64,000 nucleotides of DNA, taken from the NCBI RefSeq assembly GCF_963678635.1, contig NC_087066.1, positions 14,430,517-14,494,516 of the forward strand, read 5' to 3'. Every line of letters starts with the position of its first letter. Positions within the stretch are counted from its first letter, which is position 1. This document shows positions 1 through 11,830 of the stretch, piece by piece. The notes beneath the pieces were generated by a model that was not told the origin of the DNA, ran no database searches, and saw only the letters and a program-made list of their open reading frames with translations. This stretch comes from Symsagittifera roscoffensis. Taxonomy: Eukaryota; Xenacoelomorpha; Acoela; Convolutidae. The position numbers were made by a program, and so were the translations under genes.

Positions 1-431
1 GCTGCAATTTGAATCTAAAGCTGCAATTTGAACCTTCTCAGAGAAGAATCTTTATTTGTTTCGGCTCATTTAAGTTTGTTTTAACCTAATTGCAGATCTG
101 TTGAGTTTCCATTCAAATTATTCTTTGTAAACCAAGTCGCCATCTCCATCTAATACCAACAGTGAATAAGTAATTTTGCATTGATTCATTTATATTTTGA
201 CAAACAGTGTTTTTGAGTGATTTTACAACCGCAAACGACACAGGGTAGAAAGTGAGGTTCTCGTTCCACGGTATAATCTCATAAAGAAAAAAATGGTTAG
301 TGATGTGCAAAGAGCACAGAACGCTCCGATTACAATAATCAAAAATTAACAAAAAAAACTTTTTTTTTCAATCTGTTTCGTTTTTTTAAGTCGTGCGATG
401 AGAAGATTTGACCAAAAATTTTGAGCTTACG
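1..431. other. Non-genic AT-rich sequence
   Basis: I see no supportable gene or named repeat here. The first 30 bases carry a short near-duplicate of the phrase CTGCAATTTGAA, and the rest is AT-rich with short random reading frames. Confidence 0.5.
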
Positions 432-683
432 CCACCAGCGGATTTAGGGGGGACGCTTCCCTCTTCATGTTTCCGACCCCCTGCCGATCCAAAGGGTCCC
501 CTTTTGTTTTGTTTTAAGATCTCATTTTTGGAACCAAATTATACTAAATGTGAGGAAAATAGGGTCTTTATACTGATTTTTGAGAGCTCGGAAAATCAGT
601 TTGGTCGGCCTAATAAAGTCGGTAAAGTTTCGATTTCGTTTTTGAAAATCGGACGCCTCGAGAAAATTCTTGATTCGCCCCTG
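432..683 (+). mobile_element. hAT-type MITE, copy 1 (degenerate)
   Basis: A short non-autonomous DNA transposon of the same family as 6138-6502, 7958-8386 and 9066-9380. The left end has GCGGATTTAGG and the right end TTGATTCGCCCCTG, matching the family ends CAGGGGCGGATTTAGG and CCTAGATCCGCCCCTG in degraded form. The inner landmarks GACCCCCTGCCGA, GAGCTCGGAAAATCAGTTTGGTCGGCC and the final AAATCGGACGCCTCGAGAAAAT are shared. The possible 8-bp target copies GCTTACGC (424-431) and GCTTAGGC (684-691) differ at one base. No transposase is encoded. Confidence 0.7.
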
Positions 684-691
684 GCTTAGGC

Positions 692-3600
692 ATAGTCGAT
701 AATAGTAGTAAATAAGGTATATACGACAATAAACTACCTCGAAAAGAAATCTTTAAAAAAATTTCAAGTAATTTTCCTAGACTTTTTTGCAGAACACTTT
801 TTAGTTTGAAGTCAGGGGTTTTTCTAGAGTGAAATGCAGGCATTTGAAACAAAGATGTCAAAATTGACTTCTAAAAGCTAAAATGCAATTTAAAAAAAAA
901 TTAATTGTCAAAATTTAGGTCGAAGGTTATTTTTTTTATGGAAATTGTGATTCTCACTTCCTAATTGAATTACACCCTTTTTTATTAACCTGATAACAAC
1001 TTCAAAAATTTTTTTGAACCAAATTTTTTAAAATATGCTTACAGAATAAAAATCCCGAGAAAAAAGGGTTAGCTTTGATACCACCCTTGATGCCCTAGGC
1101 GTAATTTTTGATATGCCTGGAATTGCGAGATTAAAAACCATCACACAAAATTTTCCCACTCTTGGTCGCAAAAAAAACTGAAAATTTGAACAACATCGCA
1201 ATCACTCCATATCATCTTATATTTTAATGCAGTTAAATAATCAAACGCGCTTTTCTTGTGACCAATTCTACACCGCCCTTTTTTGTCTATTTTTTGCACT
1301 TGATATAAAAAATAAGTAGAATTGAAATTTTTTTTATTGAAAACAAGAAAAATAAAACTGCTCTTTATTTCGCCTCCACAAGTTTTTGGAAAAATCAATA
1401 CTGCTAAATTATACATACTGCCAAAGTCAATACTGCCAATTTCGTAAAAGAAAAGTTTTGAAAAATCGTAAAATCATAGAACCAGTTTGCTTGACTGATT
1501 TAATTCAGACTAATTTGGTTGCGTTACAATATTTCGTTTTACGTTTTCAGCATCATAGATAAAGTCTTCAAAATTTTTCACAAGCTGTTTCAGCATACTT
1601 TAAATCTTTTACAATAATGCGTTGCACACCTGTTTGGGAACACGTAGTTTTCAATTTTATTTCCCACAAATTGTTTGAGTTCAAAATGTTTGAGTTTAAT
1701 AAGAGATGATTCTAAAAACTTTGAGTGCTCTCTGAACAATTTATGTTTCAATTTGATCGGAAAACACAATATGGAATTTGACAGGTGATGTATTTTAAGT
1801 CTGTTTATTTATTATAAGAAAAAAAGAAAAAGTTGCTTGGTCAGATCACACTCTAATGGTTTAATTTGTCGCTAGCGTCTTATTAAGATGAAATTTTGTA
1901 ATAACTATCCAATGTTGAATAAATGCCCGGGTTATGTTCACATTGAGTTGAAAATTAGCGTTAAAAAGTGAGAAAAAAAACAGCGATTGACATTGATCAA
2001 TTATCGATATTCATTGCCACCACAGCAAATTTTATCGATAGGTTATCGCTAATTGGGTTTTTTTTCAGTGATGAAACAGCGGTAAAAATTTTATAAAAAT
2101 CAACAAAAAAGGTTAACTATCGGGGTTCGAATCCGCATTCATCGCTATCTCTGCGCCACGATGCCTTAGATACATGTAATTTATAGGGTTTATTAACTCG
2201 CAATCTCATTTGAAGGCTACTAATTTGAGTTAAAAAATTTTAAGTTTCAGAGCAGATTTTCTACGGAGTCGTTACTGAAATAACTTTGAAACATCGCAGG
2301 TTTAGCTATGCTAAAAACTCTGAGTTGTACAAAAACCAGCGCTGGAAAATAGCGATCACTAGGATTCTATAGAAAAACCAACATTTAACTCGGGACTTCA
2401 ACACGGGAGATTGAATTATAGTTTTCAAATCCGCAGTCAAACCCCTTTAACTTTGCAAAAAAGAAATAAGACCACAGCTAAAAACTGTTTTTTTTTTTAG
2501 TTTTTGAGCACTCATATTGTTTAAAAAATTCAGAGGACTTGCATCCAATTCCATACTTAAGAGTTCAAAATTTGTCCGAATAAATAAATCGAACACAACT
2601 ATTTCGTCAAAATCTTCAAAACTTCGAAAAAGTAGGTTTTAACCCGTATTATTGGGGGGTTGTTTTTCAAATATAATAATAATCACCCTTAAAATATGTT
2701 TTTATCAAATAGTTTTTGCTCATTGAATGGCTTCTGATGTTGGAGCAGATTGATTTTTATTTGAACCTAATTGTAAAAAACTGCAAGATACATAATTCAA
2801 GTTTCTATTTTTCTTCTCAATTTTTAAACGCCTTTTTTCTACAGTGAGGATCCAATAGCTTCAGAAATACAAAAGCAGGTTTGGTTAAATCTATTTACAT
2901 AAAGTTGAAAGGTCATTCAGTTTGAGAAGAGCAGGTCCATGAAAAGAAAACGGTTTGTTTTAATTTACGAAAAGTTTCCGATCGTTTTTTTGTATTTAAG
3001 CTTTATCAGAGATGAAAAAAAAATTAAAAGAACATCTTTTTATATTTCCCCTGGATAAACATTAGATTCACTTTTCTATACCACAGATTATTCAGAGAAG
3101 GCCTATAAACTATACTCCATGTCTGTATGAATAGCATTTCCTTACTTTTTTTAAATCGAATATTGATTCTTCAAACCTTGTCACATTTGGTTCACCGCTT
3201 AAGTGGATGATTCGTTACAACCCCATTGGGTCCCACTAAATCAGGGATGATTCTTGTTGCAAATTCAAGACAAAGAGTCTCAGAGTTCAAACCGTAAATA
3301 TCTTTCCTTTCAGGTGTTGAAAGCTTATACCTCAAGTTCAAATAAGGGGTCAGTTTGGCAGTAGAGTGTGTTGAATGTTTTTTTTTTAAATTCTTTTTCG
3401 TCCTTTATTTTTGATGATTTGGTCTAGGGCAGGGAAGGAGGTGCTCTAATATTACAAGGCGATATTAATTTCCGGTACCTCTGAGGCTATGCTTAATACT
3501 TTTGCCAACATCCTAATGAAAAATATATATCTTTTACATTCATATGCTTTTCTCTGCCCGCGTCATTATTATTTTTTACAAATCTAATTTGTTATAATTT

Positions 3601-4727
3601 TTTTGACCTTCAATAAGCTTACATGCAATCTTAATGCATGAAAGAAAAGTGTGAGCCAAAATCTCTCAGAAAACAATTGACCGCAACTGGGTTAACTAAT
3701 TTTATTTTACTCCGGCTTTAAAAATTTGGTTTTTTCTGTTATACGGCCCAACATGGATTGTAATATTATTTGAAAAAACTGACCATAATGCTCGAATCTG
3801 AATGGTTGATACTAATTTTAGCGAAAAGTAACATAGATTTCTAGGCACTAGTTTACTTGTTTGGTCCCTCAAAAATGCTGTGGTGGTCCCTAATAAAAAC
3901 AGAAGTACAGGATTTGCGTTAATTCTCACAGTAATCAATTTAGTTTTTCTTTGTTGGTAAAACAGTTGGCGTTGATTGTTTAGAGGGTACGAAATCTGTT
4001 ACCAACTTCATGCGTAGGTTCGAATCCCGCGCGTGCTTTTCTTTTCGGGAAATAGGCGGGATCAAACCTGTAAACTCGTACCATATTTTTCTGGCGGAGC
4101 AATTCCCAATCATCTTTGAAAAATGCATTGGCAGTAGCTAAGATGATTAAAAGCGGATGCGTGTGAATAAATTACTTTTTCACTGTCGCGACGCGAACTG
4201 AACCAAATCCATATTGCACCTGTTTTAATGTCCTAATTACTCCAACTGACGCCAAATTATCCATTATCGCTGACATAGTCTGACGCTAGAATGATCAACA
4301 AGGAAAAAAGCAAACAGAAAACATGCTAACGAAATAATGCACAAAAATCGAACTATTTTAGACCTGCGTTTTAGATACGCATTCTGTTCGATAGTTATGA
4401 ATCAATAAGATGAACGAGAAACTAACGAAATAAAATTTAAAAAAAAAAACAAGAATAAAACAGACAAAAAAAACAAAGAAGCAGTATGCGTATTCTGAGT
4501 TTTAAACACGCATTTAGTTTTTCCGTTTTACGAACTATTTGTTGAATGGGCAAAATTTATTATTTGTTGCTTAATCCACGAATAAACTCGTCCGCCTCAA
4601 AACTTCGCTCAAAATCATCCACACGTTAAGCAGAATTTTCCATATGTATAAAACCATCCCCTTCAAAAATCTAATTAATATGCTCCTGGGCATAAGAGAA
4701 ATGATCCGCTTATTCAGACGTAAATTA
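692..4727. other. Non-genic stretch with one tRNA-like relic
   Basis: About 4 kb of AT-rich sequence without a coding region I can support. It contains only short random reading frames, homopolymer runs, and the tRNA-like piece at 2069-2145. A second isolated B-box-like match (GGTTCGAATCCC at about 4018) lacks a matching acceptor stem. Confidence 0.5.
2069..2145 (+). pseudogene. tRNA-like relic (tRNA pseudogene or SINE head)
   Basis: A consensus-like B box (GGGGTTCGAATCC) lies in a segment of tRNA length. The seven bases TGATGAA at the left pair with TTCATCG at the right (one G-U), giving a full acceptor-like stem, with the A-box-like CAGCGGTA just inside. The anticodon region is A/T homopolymer-like and does not fold into a proper arm, and the T stem has mismatches. 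I read it as a decayed tRNA or tRNA-derived SINE head, not a working tRNA. Confidence 0.35.
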
Positions 4728-5236
4728 TTGCTGTTCTGACTTTCGTAACGAAAGTAAAGGAATATTTGTGCTTGGGGTGGTTTTTTTTCCTCTGACAATG
4801 TTTGACTTTTTAACTAGCCATGTTTGACGGGATTTTTAATTATCATGCAAAAATGATGTTTTGATGTGCAAGCTTAACTTTGAAAAAAAAAAACATTTCA
4901 CTGCGACAATTTTCGGAAAATTATGGCGGTTTGAAGATTGCCCTTTAGGCCAATTTTGGACATTTAACGCGGCTTATATTTCGAGCTATTGACGCCTAAG
5001 CGAAGATTTAATCCGTCTTAGAAAACGTTCCAAATTAGTTAAAGCTGGTCATTTGACATAATTGATTTGTTACTAGGAACGAAATCTGTCACTTTGTACT
5101 TGGCGTGTGGGGGATGATTTTCACAAAAATCTGAAATTAAAAAGAAAATCAATTTATTTTAGTACATCTAATTTTCTCTTGTTATTCATAGACCTTAAAA
5201 GGCAGTCGGAACTTTCGTTCTGATACGAGCAGTCTT
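4728..5236 (+). mobile_element. F1 repeat, copy a (two-hairpin, Helentron/DINE-like)
   Basis: First of the F1 family, an interspersed ~515-bp non-coding element. The 5' end holds the hairpin ACTTTCGTAACGAAAGT, followed by a T-rich tract and GACTTTTTAACTAGCCAT. The 3' end holds GGCAGTCGGAAC and ends in GATACGAGCAGTCTTG. This copy is diverged (GTTCTGAC at its start, a damaged 3' hairpin). It carries no protein; copies sit on both strands across the window. Confidence 0.7.
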
Positions 5237-5386
5237 GATCGCATTTAAAACGCCGCCCAAAAAAGTCAAATATGGCTTCGTTTTGTTCTTTTCCCACATT
5301 CCACTTTCCGGAAATTTAAAGGCAGCCGTTAAATGAGTGAAATGTTTTCTTTCTTCCGCCCAGTTGTTACTTTTCGAATTTGCCAT
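5195..5386 (-). CDS. Unidentified N-terminal coding fragment running into F1 repeat
   Basis: A minus-strand frame starts at an ATG in a strong context (AACCATGG, 5384-5386) and reads MANSKSNNWAEERKHF, followed by a mixed hydrophilic and aromatic sequence to about 5237. It then passes directly into the 3' end of F1 copy a, where it stops at 5195. Its composition is more protein-like than its surroundings, but I recognise no family. It could be the first exon of a gene whose remainder was displaced by the F1 insertion, or chance. I see no clear splice donor. Confidence 0.25.
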   Translation of the reverse strand: MANSKSNNWAEERKHFTHLTAAFKFPESGMWEKNKTKPYLTFLGGVLNAIKTARIRTKVPTAF

Positions 5387-5521
5387 GGTTAAAAATGTAC
5401 CTCTTCTTTCACAAAATTTTCTCAAAAAAACACTTAAGTCGTTTTATGCTCGTACTCAAAAAATTATACTGTTTTGCAGCTTAGGAACTCACTGTAATTT
5501 AAATGAGTGTTGATAAACTTA

Positions 5522-6020
5522 TTGTTCCGACTTTCGTAACGAAAGTAACGGAAAATTTGTGCTCGGGTTGTTTTTTTTCTTCAGTCTAATTTTGCCATCT
5601 ACCTAGCCATTTCTGACGGATTTTTTTAGATCATTCAAAAGGTATTTTTGTCTTGAGCTCAATTTTAAAAGATATTTTTTTGATCATTTTTCGTAAACTT
5701 ATGGGTGTTTAAAGATTGCCATTTTGGCCTATTTGGGACAATAAAGGCGCGATCTATTTCGAGCTATTAACGCCTAAGCGAAAATTTAATCCGTCTTAGA
5801 AATCGTTTCAATTTGTTTGAACGAACCTTATTTACCATAACTGATAAGTTAGTACGAGCAAAATCTATCATTTTCTTCTTAATATTGCGTGTGAGGGGAT
5901 GATTTTCACAAAAAAACTCAAATTTTTTTTATTACATTCATTTTTTTCAGCTTGTTACTGCTCCATAAACCTGAAAATGCAATCTGAAGAAACAGAGCTT
6001 TGACCTGATACGAGCAGTTT
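5522..6020 (+). mobile_element. F1 repeat, copy b
   Basis: Starts TTGTTCCGACTTTCGTAACGAAAGTAACGG and ends GATACGAGCAGTTTT. It keeps the internal phrases TAACTAGCCATTT, GAGCTATTAACGCCTAAGCG and TCCATAAACCTG. It lies only 285 bases downstream of copy a in the same orientation. Confidence 0.75.
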
Positions 6021-6137
6021 TAGTTTTGTTTTGCAAATATTTAAGGAACAGAACATAAATTAAAATTATTCTGAAATATGTAATTACTAACCGTAATGTG
6101 TGATTTTTTTTTATATATTAAACACTATGCATGCGTA

Positions 6138-6502
6138 CAGATGCGGATTTAGGGTGGGACACTTTTTTCTTATCATGGATTTGACCCCCTGCCGGTCCCC
6201 TCTTTCAACTAATTCAAGATATCCATTTTTGGCTGACGGACCCCAAAATTTCTCTTAAGGCACCTTGGTCGCCAATTTATTATACTAATCATGAAGGGGG
6301 AGCGCGCGCCAAAAAAACTGCAATTTTGTGGCCTGTTTATTCAAATTATTGCCTGTGGCGCAGAAAATTTAACCAAACCAGGGTTTTCTTAGTACTTTGG
6401 GAGAGCTCGGAAAATCAATTTGTTCGGCCTAAAAAAAGTCGACAAATTATCAAAATTTTTTGAAAATTCGCCCCTCTCGAGAAAATCCTAGATCCGCCCC
6501 TG
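6138..6502 (+). mobile_element. hAT-type MITE, copy 2
   Basis: Ends CAGATGCGGATTTAGG and CCTAGATCCGCCCCTG form terminal inverted repeats. Flanking octamers CATGCGTA and CATGCATC look like a slightly mutated 8-bp target duplication. Inside are GAGGGGGAGCGCGCGCCAAAAAAAC, the TGCCTGTGGCGCAGAAAATTT block and the GAGAGCTCGGAAAATCAATTTG block shared with the other copies. Confidence 0.85.
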
Positions 6503-6802
6503 CATGCATCTATAACGTTATAATTTTATCACTGTTCAATTTGTCCATCTGTATCTACCACAGGAAAACTTGGAAGAACGCTTTTTGGAACAGAAAAGTT
6601 CAAAAGTAGTCTTTTTTTTCACATATAAATTTCAGCAATTTCATCCTTGGGAAAAGAATTTGAATAACGCTATTGGAAAAAATTACGATCTTGTACGCAT
6701 CACAAATGTTGACCTGAGATAGAACAATGAGATAGTTTGGCTGAGTAGTTAACATAAAAATGGGTCTATTTTATATAAAACTAAATCAGTAGAAAAAGTA
6801 TA

Positions 6803-7651
6803 GCAAGACTACTCACATATCAGGGCAAAGGCCTGAATGTTCCGACGGTGTCCTACAATTTAATGACAGACATTTTAACACCGTACATTTTAACACTAGT
6901 CATTTCACTACTAAACAATTTAAATCGACAACAATATAACTCCTATTTTCCAGTTTTACGTAGCGCAAATTTGTCTGGCTTTAAATGGCAAAAATTTCTC
7001 TCGTTTAATTCTTTGATGGTTACCGAAATCACCTTTGAAGTAAGTTTTCTTTTCATTTTGGATTAAAACGGTGCTAAGTCATAGAAATTGTTTTAAAATG
7101 TAGAGAAGTTATATTGCTAAGGCAACAAAAAGTAGGTAGTGAAATTGTAGGGTGTTAAGCTGTTTAGAGTTAAAAACGGGGGGAACCGTTCCGACTGTCC
7201 CTTAATTGATATCGAAAAACTTTTGGTAAAAATTTTTGAAAAGCTATAAATATTGGACAATATCAAAGTGTAAAATTTTGAGTCATACGAAATTAATAAG
7301 ACCAATTATCACGCCTCTATTCAATTTGGAACGATTTTGTTGTGCGGGATAATTCGCCACGCATTAATAATTTGCGATACGCTCTCAACATTAAGAATAA
7401 ACTCTTCAAAGCGCGTATAATTTGATCCGGAACATGGCCAATTTGGCAATTTTCAAACCCCTCGAACTTTTCAAAAAGTAATCGGAAGTAAAAGAAAAAT
7501 CTTTTTAAATTTGAACTCAGGAAGTCGATATTTTCAATGGGGTATAAAAATTATTTGTTGAAAACGATTATTTCGATCGGCGAAAATTGATTGAATAAAA
7601 AAACCACTCCGAGCATAAATACTCCGTTTTCTTCGAAAGTCGGAACAATAA
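6803..7651 (-). mobile_element. F1-related repeat, copy c (long variant)
   Basis: Read on the minus strand it starts TTGTTCCGACTTTCGAAGAAAACGG (7651) and ends at CAAGACTACTCACATATCAGGGC (6803). It is about 330 bases longer than the standard element and shares only part of the interior, including GGAACGATTTTGTTGTGCGGGATAATTCGCC at about 7330-7360, which recurs near 56530-56570. Confidence 0.6.
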
Positions 7652-7957
7652 GTCTGGTTCTCTATACAACATATAAATACCCCATTAGAGCTTTTGAATG
7701 GTTTTTTTCAGCTTTATTTTTAACTGACGTTATTTTGCATTATCGCGTTTGAGCTCCTTGATACGAATCGTGTCCCAAAGTTTGTGCTCATGTTTTTTGA
7801 TTATCAAACAACCCAGCCGTGCGAGAATAAAGCAGGACCTAGCAAACAAGTGTGTGCACAAAAACTCCTTACAAAACATTCCAAAACAAATAGTTCTAAG
7901 AAGATGAAGTTTGATCGAAGAACTTCTTTGAAAGATTTCAACAAAAACACTCCTAAA

Positions 7958-8386
7958 CAGGGGCAGATTTAGGGGAGGGGGCGGGGGGGGGGGGCAGACG
8001 CTCCCCCCCCCCCTCAGGGATTCGACCCCCTGCCGACCCAAAGGGTCCCCCCTTTGGTACTTTTTAAGAAATCCATTTTTTGCCGACCGACCCTAAAATT
8101 TTTCTAAACGCGCCTTAGGCGCCAATATATACTAACTTTGAGGGGGAGCGCGCGCAAAAAAAACGCGATTTTTTTGTCAAAATTTTTCAAAAAGTGCCTT
8201 TTTAACCTGTTTTTTCAAAAATTTGCCTGCGGCGCAGAAAATTTGGCAAAAACAGGGACCTTTTAGTGCTTTAGAAGAGCTCGGAAAATCAATTTGGTCG
8301 ACCTAAAAAAAAAGGTCGTCAAAATTTTTGAAATTTTTTGAAAATCCGCCCCCCCCCCCTCGAAAAAATCCTAGATCCGCCCCCTG
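7958..8386 (+). mobile_element. hAT-type MITE, copy 3, perfect 8-bp TSD
   Basis: Begins CAGGGGCAGATTTAGG and ends CCTAGATCCGCCCCCTG. It is flanked by identical octamers CTCCTAAA at 7950-7957 and 8387-8394, the hAT superfamily signature. A G run (about 7976-8000) followed by a C run (about 8004-8014) near the left end could form a stable hairpin or quadruplex. No coding capacity; it must rely on a transposase encoded elsewhere. Confidence 0.92.
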
Positions 8387-8394
8387 CTCCTAAA

Positions 8395-9065
8395 ACAATT
8401 TGAAATGATCAATGACTTAAGAAGCCGCCGATATCAAGACAATCAAGATCAAATAAACAAGATCAAATAAATTTAACCTTGTCTGACATCGCAGATTTAA
8501 AAATATTTTTGACATTTTTTATTGGAAGGTAACAACCGAGAACATCGGGAAAACGTACCAAAAAAAGAATGGTACACAATTAAGAGGGATACTTATGTTC
8601 TTATGTTGAGGGAGTCAGAACTGATTATCCAATAGTAGCCAATGTTTTTTTTGTTAAATGTCATTACTTATGTAAAAGACAAACCATATGTCAAACTAAA
8701 ATTACACATAAAGCGAGTCTGAAACATTAAAAAAAGATCAATACCTACCTGATATTATCAGTCAATATTAAAAGCTCTCTGAGGCACAAAAAAATTTCCT
8801 AAGTCGGATAACAATTGATTTTACTTGCAAAACCAAGAAATCAAGTAATTGCAATTAAATGCGGCCTAAAATTTTGTTTACAGTTATTAATGGCAAAGAC
8901 TTGAGATAATAATGTTCAAGTTTGAGATATGCAAGGTAAAATCTAAAATTGGAGTCGCTGAACAAAATCTGCTTATTGTTTACATTGCAGAAAGTGGTAA
9001 AGTTAGCTGTTCGTAAAGTAGACGAAAACTTTCTTATTCAATTCGAATCGAGATATTGTAACGTA
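8395..9065. other. Non-genic spacer between two MITEs
   Basis: AT-rich, with no gene, tRNA or named repeat that I can support. It contains a small direct repeat, AAGATCAAATAAA, near 8447-8472. Confidence 0.5.
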
Positions 9066-9380
9066 CAGGGCCGGATTTAGGGTGGGGGGGGGGGGGGTTG
9101 GGGCGGGCATTATTCATTACTAATTTTGAGGGGAGCGCGCGCTGAAAAAACGCAATTTTTTGGTCAAAATTTTCCAAAAAGTGCCGAAAAACGCCTTTCT
9201 TGGACTTTTTTTCAAACTTTTGCCTGCGGTGCAGAAAATTTGGCCAATACAGGGACTAAACTATGCTTAGGGAGAGCTCGAAAAATCAATTCGGTCGACC
9301 TAAAAAAGTCGACAAAATTTTCGATAATTTTTTGAAAATCCGCCCCCCCCCCGCTCGAGAAAATCCTAGACCCGCCCCTG
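9066..9380 (+). mobile_element. hAT-type MITE, copy 4, perfect 8-bp TSD
   Basis: Begins CAGGGCCGGATTTAGG and ends CCTAGACCCGCCCCTG, with identical flanking octamers GTAACGTA at 9058-9065 and 9381-9388. It is the shortest near-complete copy (315 bp) and lacks part of the left interior seen in 7958-8386. The perfect duplication suggests a fairly recent insertion. Confidence 0.92.
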
Positions 9381-9388
9381 GTAACGTA

Positions 9389-9959
9389 CGCAAAAAAATG
9401 AACACCATTGGGCAAAACTTGAAGGTTAACTTGAGGCAACACTACGCTAAGCATAAACAAAATTTCCTACTCCGTATGAGGCGGTCAATTTTCGGTCCAA
9501 TCCATTAGATGTCAGGTCACTCACTATTCACGCGGCGATCAATGTTTGATTTAAGCTATTATACTTTGGGTTTAGCTGGGTCACTATTTCAGCTATTTCT
9601 TCATCACTACTTGTGGGAATTTTCTGTTTTTTTTACACCGAATTGATCATTTTCGTATTTTGAAAGTTGTATCAAAATGCTCAAATCTGATTGGTTGAAC
9701 TTATTTCCAACAAAAGAAATCTGGATTTTTAATCGAACAGAAGCTGATTGAGCATAATGATAAGTTTGGGCCGTCTAAACCAAAAGACCCCAGTTTCTAT
9801 GTTGCTTACATATTTTTCTAAGTTTATTTTGAAAGCATTAGACCTAGACCATTGCTTTTTTTGAAATTGACATTTGAAAAAATTGAACGTTGATTTACCT
9901 TATAATTAAAATGAAACAAGCAAGTGTTGAATGGGTACTTATGATTTAAGCAGTTTTTC
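9389..9959. other. Non-genic sequence before duplicated block
   Basis: No gene is visible. The sequence is AT-rich with short frames only. Confidence 0.5.
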
Positions 9960-10852
9960 TTTTTCCATTTTCCAGTTTTGTTCCACAAATTGAGCAAGAA
10001 AAGATCAACAACATTTACCTAGTTAGTTTGCCTTGGTGTTCATTTCAGCAATGCAAAAAAAACTCAATTCTGAATGGTAAACCTCAATTTTTGAGTGATT
10101 TTAGACTCTTATCAACCTTGATCCATAACAAAAAAAATCACTTTGTTATATTAAAATTGTCCAATCTTAAAGTGTGTAAAATAATGGCGAACGGTTTTGG
10201 AAACTCAGTCAAGTGATTGGTTCGTTACATGTCATTCAAGCACTAAGACGCAAACGAAATTACTGCCTCGCAAAGTTACTGCCCATCAGCACGACAACAT
10301 CTTTTGCTTTTTTGAAAAGAAAAAATTATGGCAACAAGTTTACATGAATTTTTTTTTTTTGCAAATTGGTTTTTCTGCACTGTGCAAGAAAAAAAATTTC
10401 AGCCTAATTGCAATATACAATCTCCTAAGATATCTCCAACACTTTTTCATTTAAGTTTTACTAATTGAAATAGCACGATTAAATGAAGAAAACCAGGTAG
10501 TACTCTTGTTTATAACTTCCAACATTTTTCAATTGGATAATCTGAATGTTCTGATTTTCAAAACATGACAGAATGCACTAAACTTGTGAATATGCCCGTT
10601 ACAGCAACGCACACTTCAAAATCATTCAAACATTTTCTAAACCTGACAGTACTCTGCTGTCTAAAAAGACACTCAAACTTAATTACACAGTTTCAAGAGG
10701 AGGTCAATCGTCTTAAAAATAAGCTCCAATTTTTCAGATAAAAAAGTTTTTTCAAAATTTTACTGAATGTCAGTCCGCATGAAAAGACTCATAAGTTGGT
10801 AATCAAAATAAGGAGGTCTCCTATCAGAGACACGTACAATTTTAAGAGCTCT

Positions 10853-10888
<36 letters not shown>

Positions 10889-11830
10889 CTCTCTCAATCT
10901 CTCTCTCTCTCTCTCTCTCTCTCCTCTCTCCTCTCTCTCTCTCTCTCTCTCTATCTCGTGACACTAATTGTAGTCTTCGAGCTCTTCATTTTTTTGTTGG
11001 TTGGCACGGAAAACCCAGCCGTTTTCAATGAGACAACAAAAATTTTCGTTGGAGCTAACTGAAAACTTGTGCCATCTTCGTTCTGATAAACAGACCAAAT
11101 TAAATGGGTTGACGTGGAAAGCCAACCTGTGCGCTGCCCAAAACATTGGAAAATTATGGGAAATCGGGGTAAAAATCTTCCAGAACACCTTCCATAAGGT
11201 ATTTGGATCACATCACACGTCACCCCACTGACAAACGTTTGTCCACATTCGCCGTCGAAATAAAAAGAGTCACGAAATCTCCTCCTCTGATAAATTGGAC
11301 ATCTGGCCCGATTTAGTCTGAAATTCCAATCATTTTAGCTTCAGCTGACTAGCTGACTATCTACGAACCGACTACCTGTATTGTTGTTCCGGCTGCGACA
11401 TAATACGATCTTGAAACATTGGAGGTCCAGTACCGGCCATTGACTATGGAAAAAAGTTCAGAGTAAAAATTTGCCAGCTGTCAGTCAGCGTCAAAAAAAT
11501 ATACAATGAGAAACTACAATCCATAAAGCTAGTTTGAGTTTGAATTAACCTCACTCGCCTCTTTTCTCATATCAAACAGAATACTGTAGTCAGATCCTGA
11601 GCAGAATCAAAAGACCCAATGTACAATTATCACAACAATCGGATCACAGAATCAGGCGGCTCAAGAGAGTTGTTACCAATCACAACAGGATCACCGCTTA
11701 AGTGTATGGCCATACCTTCGTCACTGCTTTGTATGCCGATATCTAATGAGTGCATCCTGCTAATAAGACCGCCTATTTTATTTTCTAGACATGACATGGC
11801 AGTGAACGTGTAAAGCTTTTTCAGACGTTT
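9960..11830 (+). repeat. Tandem duplication, unit 1
   Basis: First of two old, diverged copies of a ~2 kb block (second copy about 12960-14960, offset about 3.0-3.1 kb). Shared phrases in the same order include CTCAATTCTGAATGGTAA, AACTCAGTCAAGTGATTGGTTC, CTGCCCATCAGCACGACAA, AACATGACAGAATGCACTAAAC, a CT-rich microsatellite, AACCCAGCCGTTTTCAATGAG, TTGTTGTTCCGGCTGCGACAT and GGATCACAGAATCAGGCGG. The order is kept over the whole length although identity is uneven. I cannot assign a protein. A short frame at 10566-10745 starts at an ATG that is also present in unit 2. Confidence 0.8.
10849..10956 (+). repeat. (CT)n microsatellite
   Basis: About 108 bases of almost pure CT dinucleotides with a few interruptions, inside duplication unit 1. 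The matching position in unit 2 (13933-14000) carries a shorter and more degraded CT tract, so the tract predates the duplication. Confidence 0.97.

Noticed and set aside
4007-4050. B-box match GGTTCGAATCCC suggesting a tRNA
   Set aside because: No upstream A box at the right distance and no acceptor stem pairing with the bases after the T arm.
10951-11231. Overlapping frames of 74-90 codons on both strands
   Set aside because: The homologous region in duplication unit 2 does not keep any of these frames open.
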